In this document: in pieces, positions 55,171-64,000 of the stretch | Position numbering within the stretch: position 1 is the first letter of the stretch | Layout: each line of letters starts with the position of its first letter | NCBI GenBank assembly: GCA_030998015.1 | Contig: JARWMV010000008.1 | Coordinates: 372,001-436,000 of the forward strand | Direction: 5' to 3' | Length of the DNA: 64,000 nucleotides | DNA from: Ceratorhiza oryzae-sativae | Taxonomy: Eukaryota > Basidiomycota > Agaricomycetes > Cantharellales > Ceratobasidiaceae | The notes under the pieces: generated by a model | The model's input: the letters and a program-made list of their open reading frames with translations, nothing else | Told to the model about the DNA's origin: nothing | The model's database searches: none | Position numbers and translations under genes: made by a program

Positions 55171-58100
55171 ATGCGTTTGTCGACTCCACCGGCTTCATCT
55201 CAAACATGTTCCCCTCGGTCTCAGTCATTCGCTTTACGTGGTACTCCACATGATGATTTGGTGCTTGCTGGGCCTCCAAAAAACGTTGATAACATACGGC
55301 TTGGCGGACAGCCTCTTGGACGCTCATCTACCGGAGATATCCAACCGCTTGCTTATCCCCCTCGGGATGCATCGACTGGCTCCGAAACCTCAAGCAGAAT
55401 AGGTGAGCGACTTCGCCCGACAATACAAACTTAGCCGAAACACATGCCACGCAGACAAAACATCGCCCATAGTGACCGATTACGTCAAGGTTTCACTTGC
55501 CGACGCAGACGCGAAATTCCAAACCGATGGTCGTCTGCAAATTTCTTTCGATGAGAGATTTACTCGGAAGCTTCCAGACTCATATTGCGAGCCTGTGTCG
55601 GAACCGTCAATCGACGTGACTGGCTTTAGGGATGCACCAAAGATGAGCGTGAACATTATGATCGTTGGCAGCCGGGGTGAGTTCTTTCGATTTTATCTCA
55701 TTTATAAAAACTGAGAAAAAAAAAAGGTGATGTTCAACCATATCTTGCACTTGGTCAAAAGCTTCAGCAGTATGGTCATACTGTTCGCTTGTCTACCCAT
55801 GAAACGTTTCGCCAGTTGGTCAAGGACGCTGGTCTTCGTTCTTTAGCATCGGAGGCGACCCACACGAATTGATGAGCTACATGGTCCGAAATCCAGGTCT
55901 CATTCCGGGATTCGAAAGCTTGAAAAATGGTGACATTGGGAAGAAACAGAAGATGGTGGGAGAGGTAAGCGCTTTGTGCCGTTACTATCTCATTGTGTGA
56001 CGAGACCGATAATGATGACAGATACTGGAGGGATGCTATCAATCGTGTTTTGCACCTGACGCTGAGCAAGACGGTGGATCTTTGTTTTCTGCAGACGCGA
56101 TTATATCAAACCCGCCCACATTCGCTCACATACATTGCGCTGAAGCGCTTGGGATTCCATTATTACTATCCTTCAGTAAGCCCTCGGTCGCGATCTAAAC
56201 GCAAATGCTAATGGTATGTTTAAATCAGCGATGCCTTGGTGCGCAACCGCCGCGTTTCCCCATCCACTTGTAAACGTCAAGCACAGCCCGAAAGACGAGC
56301 CCAAGCTGGTCAATTATTATTCATATGGTCTAGTCGATATTATGACTTGGCAAGGGTACGTTATGACATAATGCTGCTCTTGAGATTTGACTCATGGTAT
56401 AATATAGACTCGGTCACACGATTAACAGATTTCGGTTGAAGCGTCTTGGACTATCATACCTCAATACGCAGTCGGCCATAGGGATCATTGAACGATGTGC
56501 GGTCCCGTGGACTTACTGTTTATCGCCTGCGCTAGTACCCAAACCTTCGGACTGGATGGATAATATTGGTATGTCACACTTCGAGAGCGCCAGAGCGGAT
56601 GCTGATGAAAGCGCGAGCAGATGTTGTTGGATTTTACTTCTTGGACTTGGCCAAGGGATACACTCCTCCGAAAAATTTGCAAGAATTTTTGGACGCTGGA
56701 GAACCTCCTATCTACATTGGGTTCGTTCCACTGCTTCTGTGCTAAATATATCACTCACCCCTGGTGTAGCTTCGGCTCGATTGTACTAGAAAATCCGCAG
56801 GAAATCACGAGTAGGCCATTTTTGTATTTTCCGCTCGTCTCCCCCTCAAGCCCATGCATATAGAATCGGTGCTTGCGGCAATTTCGCTCTGTGGTGTGCG
56901 GGCGCTCGTATCTCCCGGATGGGGTGGCCTCGACAAAGACATGATCGAGTCAGCAGGGCCGAACGTATTTGCGCTCGGAAATGTGCCCCATGATTGGCTC
57001 TTTGAGCGAGTTAGTGCTGTGTGCCATCATGGTGGAGCCGGTAAGCATATAGTCAATGGTCGATTGGATTTCATAGGCTCACGCACACACACAGGGACCA
57101 CAGCCATAGGGCTCAAGTGCGGGAAACCAACCATCATCGTGCCTTTCTTTGGAGACCAGGTATGTAAATCGTCCTGTCAGAAGCATTTTCCCGTTCGAAC
57201 ATTGCTCCAAGCCATGGTGGGCGGCCCAAATCGCTCGTCGTGGTGCGGGTCCACCCCCGATTTATCCAAAACAGTTGACGGCCGAGTCGCTTGCAACTGC
57301 TATTCGCATTGCGCTTTCACCACAAGCAAGAGAGGCTGCGTTGGCTGTTAGCCAATCGATTGAACAAGAGGTGCGTCCGCAATGCTTGGAACCTTCAAGT
57401 CGGTTTGATGATGATGGGGTTTCGTAGGACGGAACGAGGAACGGTGTCGAGTCGTTTCATCGGCATTTGCCTCTGTTGAACATGCGGTAGGCGTGCTTCT
57501 GTTTCTGTACGAAGCAAGATGATAATTTTACGTTTGTTGGGTACCAGGTGTGACCTTGATCATTCGAGGGTGGCGGTATGGTATTCAGAAGCGTTGAAAC
57601 TTCGGCTCAGCGCATTTGCCGCTCAAGTACTGGCTGAGCGCGGAGAGCTTGATCTGAACAAACTCCGGCTCCACCGTACGTGTTCCAGGATGCCCCTTTT
57701 TGACCATTACGTGACTCAATAATATGCTTCAGGTTCGCGCGAGTACGATACTCATATGTATGCTACGGATCCAGTTACTGGGGCGGTCTCTACTTCTCTC
57801 AGAACCATGAACGATATTACTCGAGGAATCGTTAACATCCCATCGGCAAGGCCAGGCAAGGCTTTGGCTGATATCGTTGGAGGTTCTGTTCTAGGTCGGT
57901 CCAGTCGGGTTTGATGGTATTCACGGCTCATGGTGTTCCTCTTGCAGGGAGCCAAGCGATTATTCAAGGTTTGACCGAAGGCATGCTTAATACCCCCAAA
58001 TTGTATGGTGGCCAGGTTCGGGAGATAGGAAAGGTCAAGGGTGTGGGGTCTGGCTTTGTGGAAGGTGGAAAGGTACTCTGGTTTGGTTTGACATCGGGAC

Positions 58101-58589
58101 CTTGCTTAGCGTACTCATGCGCCAATGTAGGCATTTGCGTTTGGCTTCTTGGACGGGTGTGCAGATGTAGTAAGGGAGCCGACGAGGAGGTACAAGAAGA
58201 GTGTGAGTCGGCCGTATGAATCTGCCTACTTTATATATTGAAGCTTGCAAAGGGTGTTCTCGGTGGAGTGGCTGGTGCGGCTATCGGAGGTAAATCTCTT
58301 CAGGCCATTGTTCTTATGGGTTGTCCCTGATATGCTGAAATTCCTAGTCACAAATTTGTGTTTCAAGCCCCTGGCAGGGACGATGGCGGCCTTTTCGCAT
58401 CCACTTCAAGGTACGGTTAAAGAAGTCCGGGAGTTGTTTCATAAAAAGACCAGCACACAATGGCACGGGACTCGTTATCAGCAGGGGGTGGTTGAGGTGC
58501 AGAGATCCTCGCAGGCAGAGCGAGATGCGGTGATCAGGGCATTTGAAGTGTATAAGTTTGAGAGAGACGCTAAGAAGAAAGCAATCTGA
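55171..58589 (+). CDS. sterol/UDP-glucose glycosyltransferase-like gene (GT-B fold), one frameshift
   Basis: Multi-exon gene. Supported exons: 55171-55402, 55455-55676, 55727-55964, 56022 to about 56175, then about ten more to the TGA at 58589. The N-terminal part has [17 protein letters not shown] and [11 protein letters not shown]; the Rossmann start is [17 protein letters not shown]; donor-side motifs are [42 protein letters not shown] and [11 protein letters not shown], the classic sterol 3-beta-glucosyltransferase signature (ATG26/UGT51 type). The C-terminal part has repeated Gly-rich [10 protein letters not shown] and [10 protein letters not shown] segments seen in fungal long forms. 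No PH or GRAM domain is seen. Near 55834 one T is missing ([11 protein letters not shown]), shifting the frame; it is either a real break or an assembly error. Transfers glucose from UDP-glucose to sterols or related lipids, probably at membranes. Confidence 0.82.
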
Positions 58590-60085
58590 GATGAGAGACG
58601 GGAACGGGTTGGGGGATTGGAACTTTCTCCATGGATCGAATGTTGAAATCAAATATCTACTATATTTGCGTATAAAAGCGAAGAGTATAAGAGTGTGATA
58701 AAATAGTGGGAGCGAGTGAGGCGACGGGCCGAGGAGGCTCGGAGACCCGCTATTTATCCTCTACAAATCGCTCCGAGTCATGATTGGCAATGCGCATATA
58801 TTGCGCAGATACGCTTGACTCGTTTACTGAATCATTTCTCTAGCACTTTCTACTATATAAAAGAACTTTCTACATCGATGAATGTGTTTGGAGTGTGATC
58901 TTATATGGCTAGGGGATATATCTACTGGACTGGATAGATGAACCTCGTGTGATTTGTTTCGCGAGAGGTGATGCGTGTGATGGCACCGATGCAGCAGATA
59001 TACAACCAGTCTGCCAGCTCCACGTGAGTGAATATCCACAACTTCGTGGTTCAGGGGGTTCCTTTTTAAACTGCGCGACCCTCAAGAATAGTCATTCTTG
59101 GGTGCCGTGGGAATTGGCACGGGGGTCTGAGGAACCCAATTGGGGGGCCGACACTGCCACTGATCAACCAACGCCATTAATACCTTGCCGCCGCTCCTTG
59201 AGGACGATCATTTCTGTTGAATTTACAATCATATGCATGTATGTATGCGCATATTTGTTTCTGTTTTGTATCCCCCCTCTCTGATATCATGCGCAAGTTC
59301 GTGGGAACCCCCTTTCTTCTTCCTTAGTTCTCTACCTTCGTAGTTAAGCTAAGGTATCGTATTTTCTTTCTTTTCTCATGTATTCTATTCACACTGTACT
59401 CTGTAGTACGATTTGTATCTTAGGTACAGTATATACACCAGTTCTCTACCTTCGTAGTTGAGCTAAGTACGATTTGTATCTTAGCCACGAATTACCTCCC
59501 TGCGTGAGAATTTCAACTTTGGATAAACACTCGCTCCACCGTCGTCGTCACGGTGAAGGTAACTTCCAGACACTCGAATTTATGGCCCATATAGTTGAGC
59601 CAGATGAGGATGTGGAAGAGACCGAGGCCCAAGCTTAGAGCTGTGACTTGCTTATCGGCACCATGTATATTCTGGTTTGTTTACAATTGATCTGTTGACC
59701 AGCTCCGGAACTGACAGGCAGGCAACCGGGTGTCCCTGAATCCAACGTCAGCTTATCTAGGAGCTGTCGATATGGGACGGATACGAGCTCGCCGAGTAAT
59801 TTGTATCGAGCCAGGTTCGATACAGCATCAGAGCAGCGCTAGCTGTGGAAGAGACTAGATTAGTAAGTTCGTCTTGCGACGTCTTGTCTTGGTCTTGCTC
59901 TAACGCTAAGTGAAAGGGCTTGGTTCCAACCACGATAACACATGACCTACGCGATGTTCCTTGCCACCAACAATCCCCACTCTCTGCCCTGCCTGCCTGC
60001 CATCCACTGCTCTGTCTCGAGCCCGCTCCTAGTTTTCCTATTTTTTCTCTTGCTCCGCCCCCCACCCCCTCCGGTACCCAGCCCT
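58590..60085. other. intergenic, short direct repeats only
   Basis: No gene recognised in 1.5 kb. Two short direct repeats occur: ttctctaccttcgtagtt near 59328 and 59440, and agtacgatttgtatcttag near 59406 and 59466. Confidence 0.55.
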
Positions 60086-61361
60086 ATGTCGCCAACGCGA
60101 CCTACCAAAGGCAATGGCAAGGGCGAGGCGCCCAACAACGATGGTGCGTCGCCTGGTAAAGCTAGCAGGCGAAAGCGCAAAGAGTCGGCGCGTGCTCGTG
60201 AGGGACGCAAAGAGCTGGCGAGGTCTTTGCCGTTCGCGACAATAACCAAAACGCTCAGCGAGAGCGCCATGAGGAGGGCCACCCCGAACGTATCAAGGGG
60301 ATGTCCGTAGAGATGGAGGGCGAAACCGAGCGTGAGACCCAGTATCAGGGTATGTGTCCTGTTCGTGCCCCCCGCTGTGCATTGAACTGACTTGACAGAT
60401 ATAGAATTTGCCTTTACGATGCAGGCCCAACACGAACGGATGGCGGGAAGGCTTTCTCGTATGGAAGCAAGCTTGGCTCAGCGGCAGGAGCTGGAGCACG
60501 GCTCGGCTCCTCGTGCGTCTGGTTTCTCGCGCTGTTGCTGCCTCGGCCCGTTCGGGTATTGACCACACCACTCCAGCTCCCGCCCCTGTCCCTGCACATA
60601 CCGCCGCTCCTTCTGTCTATACGTCTGCGCCCAGTTGCGTTATGCCCCCACCCGCGCCTTTTTCTGTTCGGCCGGCCCGCAAGTTGAGTGACGTCAATAT
60701 CGGCCAGATTCGTCAGCACTTCGGGCTTGAGGATGATAATTGCTGTTGGCTGGAAATCCGAGTGCGTACGGCTCCCTAGTGTATATTATATGACTTGACT
60801 AATCGCAGCTTCCGTCCAAGGCTACAATTCGCGACCTGATGGTATTGGCCATGCTCGATCTCAAGGCACCGTGGAAAAGGCAGAATATGACCAGGCTCAG
60901 CAACCCGTACGCTTATGTATGTTCGTATCTACACTCCGCCAAGATTTTCATTACTGAATCGTCAATATTGGTAGACCGTTGAGGGAATCTCTGATTTCCA
61001 GGGGTGCTTCAACAACTGGGCCGCTGAACTCATCGTTCCGAATATCTTCAATCACCACCGCACGTTCCACAACAGCAACGACCCCCCCCTCCCACTCACA
61101 CACCTTGGTGAAACGCCCACCCAGGGGCAAGGGTAAACGTAAACCGTCGCCGCGTATGAAATGTATTCCTTTGTATTGATTCAGCCAGTCACTCACGAAC
61201 TCGTCAGCCCATCGCCCGGCGATGGTGGGCACTTCTCCCACTCTGGCCTCTTTTCGGACCCTCCGAGCGATCCAGCCTCCAGGCCGGAGACTGGCCCAGC
61301 TGCAACACCATGCGACACCACAATGCCTTCGCTTCTGTCCCGTCATAACCTGTCGTCGTAA
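60086..61361 (+). CDS. hypothetical spliced gene, basic N-terminus
   Basis: ATG at 60086 (MSPTRPTKGNGKG) followed by a Lys/Arg-rich segment (SRRKRKESARAREGRKELA) that could act as a nuclear localisation signal. Later parts read FTMQAQHERMAGRLSRMEASLAQ (coiled-coil-like), a Pro/Ala-rich linker, RKLSDVNIGQIRQHFGLEDDNCCW, then GCFNNWAAELIVPNIFNHH and a Ser/Pro-rich tail to a stop at 61361. GT/AG introns fit near 60349-60400, 60762-60808 and 61136-61180. The frame changes near 60240-60290 and 60520 are not explained by introns I can see, so it may be broken. No family recognised. Confidence 0.45.
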
Positions 61362-62385
61362 TAAGACCCTGCCTCTTCAGGAGAAGGAAGAATCCAACGC
61401 CCGAAGACGATAGCGAGCCCCCAGTTCCGAACGCTGCGGTTGGTCGCAGCACGCATCATGCCACTGCAATTGCTGCCGCCGATTCGGCTGCCGATGACGA
61501 TCAGCGTGCCGCAACACGAGAGAATGCCAAGAAGGCGGGGACAGGGAAGAAGAGGGGGAGCGACTGTCGAACGAGGTCGACCTCCGCAGGGCGGCAAGGG
61601 CATGGGGAAGAGCCAGCAAAGACGAACTCCTCCCTACACCCATCGAGCCGTGCGTAAGCGGTGCCGTTATCATGTGCTCTTTCGCACGCTAACAAACACC
61701 ATAGGCGGCCTTCCCTTCGCCAGCTCGCCTATATGCGCGCGGTCTGGCGGCTATTCGTCGGCCCCGTTGGCCCCGGTTGCTCGTCGAGCACAATAACGTC
61801 TCTTTCATATCCACTGCATCATTGAGCGCTACTCGTGATAATTCTCACGACGTATAGGCGGCGCTGTACTGCCATGCTTGATCCGCATTTAAGATTGCCG
61901 GAATCTATTCATTTCCCTTCTCGACTGTGTGTAATCTGGCCTGTACCGCATAGATTTTAGGACGTCCGGACATATCGAAATGGACATTCATTCACCTCGA
62001 ATTCGTTGAACACGCTCACGTTCGACTCTCGGTACACAAAGTGTCGAATCGAATCGCTCAAAAATGTGTTCAATAGTGTTGCTTCAAAACAAGTGGATTA
62101 TTGAACAGCATCAAAAATGGCAAAAATCTGAAGATGTTGACAGGGGAATCAGCCGTTTTGTTGAATTTTGGCGAGAAAGAGCGGGCTATCCCAAGCAGAA
62201 AAATCGAAATTCGGGCAAGTTCGCCGCAAACATTCATGGTAGATTTCGCCGCTTCGGAGTAATTACGAGCGCAAACAAAGGTTTTAAAATATTCATTGAA
62301 TCAGGTGACACTGCATTGTGTAGATACAAAAGTGTCAAACATATGTTCTGTGACATCAATGGCTCTGCTGGGGGGCCCCAGACGC
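61362..62385. other. intergenic, weak frames only
   Basis: A frame at about 61377-61650 (Ala/Asp/Lys-rich) may be a last exon of the preceding gene. The rest, to the 3' end of the oxidase gene, shows nothing. Confidence 0.4.
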
Positions 62386-64000
62386 TTAGGGTTGCCGCTC
62401 ACGCCGGGCGCGAGCAGTCAATTCATAAATTTCTTGGTCGGTATAGTTGTCCGGGAGTCCTTTAAAGTATTTAGAAGGCATGGAATACTTGGACCAGTCC
62501 AACAGTAACTGTTTCGAAGCGGGAAGAGATCTAGCACACGCAACGACCCGGAAATTCGACGAACCAGCCCCTCGAACCGCGAGTTCCACAGAATTAGAAG
62601 AATCTTGATTATGCGGGCGAATCACGCCCTCAGGTTCAATGCTCTGGTCAAAGTGGAAGAAGTCATTCGGATCCCATTGGCTTTTAACCCGCTGCAAACG
62701 AGGGTAATTGTCGCCATAATATGCGTCTTGCCAATTATCGACGGTAGCATCAATATAGTTGATATATGCAGCCTTCTTATCGATGGCGAACGGCCCGAGT
62801 TGTTTTTTGCAGTCTTCACTGATATCCTCCATCGTCTTGTTGTCGGCTTCGTTATACCATACCAACTTCAGGTTGCTGATGTAGACACCTTGACGCCACG
62901 GGAAGGGAGTCGCACTTGAGTCGCGCGAAGCGGTCTTGCCGCCAATATGACTCCAGAGGAAATGCGCCCTCGCTCGCCCATCGACGCAATATTTCTCGTA
63001 CGCCTGATCGATGACTGCGTTGATGCGACCGACTAGTAGAGGAGTGATGTCCCCCTGAGCAAAGATGAAAGATGTATGGTGGTGGAATATTGTACTTTTG
63101 GGGTCAAACCCTTCTGACTTGAGCTCCCACTGAGGCCATGGCTTTGCTATAATATCTCCTTCATCGGGGTTGAACGCGAGAAGTGGAGCTATGGCCTTTT
63201 GACATTCATCCCGACCACCGTTGTATATGAAGGTCATCTGGCCAAGTCGTCCCTTTTCCTTCCGTGCTATCCACCTGGCATCTGCTGTGAGCTCGTTCGG
63301 CCATGTTTTGTTGTTGAAAACGGCTAGCATCTGGTTAAAGCGGTCGCGGCTTTTGTCAAGGTCCCAGGTGAATGTCCCACCCGAAACCATTCCCTCTTCG
63401 TCGCGAAGCCGCCAGACCTTTGACTTGAACTCGACAAGAACAGCGAAATTTCCACCACCGCCGCCGCAAAGAGCCCAGAAGAGATCTTGTTTACTAGAGT
63501 CTGTTTCATGATCGTTAAGCGTGACGACCTCCCCATAGGCCGTGACGACTGTCATTTCGGTCACATTGTCGATGCCAAGACCATAGCTACGGGAGAATGG
63601 GCTGACGCCCCCGCCAAGTGTAAAGCCTGAAACGCCGACGAGATTGCACAGTCCCCCAATCACGATGTTCGCCTTGTGCTTGCCGACGAGCGTTTGGTAA
63701 ACTTCCTTCCAGACTGCCCCGGCTTGAATCGTAACCTCGGTGTTGTCATCATTCACGTGGACGTGGTTCAGATTGCTCATGTCCATTACGACGCCGCCCT
63801 CGTTGAGGCAGTAGCCTTCGTACGAGTGTCCGCCATTCTTGACCGAGAGTTGGAGATCGTTCGACCGACAAAAGTTGACAATCTCCTTTATGTCTTGTAT
63901 TTTCTCTGGCTTGACGATCGCGGAAGGGGTTTTGAGCCGGTGAAGGAGGTTTCCGATGAATGCCGCTTGCTCGTAGGCCAGATCGCCCGGAAAAAGAATT
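62386..64000 (-). CDS. FAD-linked oxidase, berberine-bridge type (5' end beyond window)
   Basis: Open from the right edge to TAA at 62386, about 538 codons visible. FAD-binding PCMH domain: KNGGHSYEGYC (His candidate for covalent FAD attachment), VTIQAGAVWKEVY and GGLCNLVGVSGFTLGGGVS (Cys candidate for the second covalent bond), then LFWALCGGGGGNFAVLVEF. The C-terminal BBE motif is YYGDNYPRLQRVKSQWDPNDFFHFDQSI. Enzymes of this group oxidise sugars or small metabolites with O2, giving H2O2, and are usually secreted; the signal peptide would lie outside the window. The C-terminus extends some 80 residues beyond the BBE motif, longer than usual. No introns seen in this part. Confidence 0.9.
   Translation of the reverse strand, partial: ILFPGDLAYEQAAFIGNLLHRLKTPSAIVKPEKIQDIKEIVNFCRSNDLQLSVKNGGHSYEGYCLNEGGVVMDMSNLNHVHVNDDNTEVTIQAGAVWKEVYQTLVGKHKANIVIGGLCNLVGVSGFTLGGGVSPFSRSYGLGIDNVTEMTVVTAYGEVVTLNDHETDSSKQDLFWALCGGGGGNFAVLVEFKSKVWRLRDEEGMVSGGTFTWDLDKSRDRFNQMLAVFNNKTWPNELTADARWIARKEKGRLGQMTFIYNGGRDECQKAIAPLLAFNPDEGDIIAKPWPQWELKSEGFDPKSTIFHHHTSFIFAQGDITPLLVGRINAVIDQAYEKYCVDGRARAHFLWSHIGGKTASRDSSATPFPWRQGVYISNLKLVWYNEADNKTMEDISEDCKKQLGPFAIDKKAAYINYIDATVDNWQDAYYGDNYPRLQRVKSQWDPNDFFHFDQSIEPEGVIRPHNQDSSNSVELAVRGAGSSNFRVVACARSLPASKQLLLDWSKYSMPSKYFKGLPDNYTDQEIYELTARARRERQP

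Noticed and set aside
62064..62465. 133-codon + frame at the 3' end of the oxidase gene
   Set aside because: Partly antisense to the oxidase coding region and without recognisable features.

Overview
This window looks like repeat-rich nuclear DNA of a filamentous basidiomycete, probably an agaricomycete. The grounds are: many introns of about 50 nt with GT/AG borders, a Plavaka-type transposase (a family known mainly from basidiomycetes), chromodomain Ty3/gypsy elements, Pumilio and sterol-glucosyltransferase-like genes of fungal type, and a large berberine-bridge-type oxidase. A Rhizoctonia/Ceratobasidium-like host is my inference; nothing here proves it.

About 54 of the 64 kb is mobile DNA, much of it nested. 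(1) 1-9383: 3' part of a Ty3/gypsy chromovirus (copy A, + strand) with gag, pol and chromodomain, followed by cargo: ORF3, an antisense spliced ORF4, a gene for a geminivirus/CRESS-type Rep (HUH endonuclease plus SF3 helicase), a tRNA-like hairpin, a polypurine tract and the 3' LTR. (2) 9384-16536: remains of a second gypsy family on the - strand. (3) 16537-19225: LTR pieces and a Tc1-like remnant. (4) 19652-35288: a complete second copy of the Rep-carrying retrotransposon (copy B, - strand) with both LTRs and a perfect 5-bp target duplication (gattg), so Rep, ORF3, ORF4 and the hairpin really lie inside the LTRs. A Ty1/copia element (22509-27963, target duplication tgtgt) sits inside ORF4. 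(5) 36589-51626: a DNA transposon of about 15 kb with matching termini, a Plavaka-type transposase, a divergent partner gene and a decayed Pumilio (PUF) gene as cargo, inserted into an older LTR. (6) 51627-54253: more nested LTRs.

The right end, 54254-64000, is ordinary chromosome: a sterol-glucosyltransferase-like gene, an uncharacterised spliced gene, and a secreted-type FAD oxidase cut by the window edge.

The most unusual object is the retrotransposon with a Rep module. ORF4 and rep are divergent and share a 0.54-kb intergenic region that holds 61-bp direct repeats with TCACGTGA cores and a 5-bp-stem, 9-nt-loop hairpin conserved in both copies. This is the layout of an ambisense rolling-circle replicon, placed between the chromodomain and the polypurine tract of an LTR element. 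The LTR also appears to self-prime (PBS complementary to the presumed 5' end of its own transcript), as in Tf1/sushi chromoviruses. Decay in the window is dominated by CpG to TpG/CpA change; many premature stops are TGA at presumed former CGA codons.
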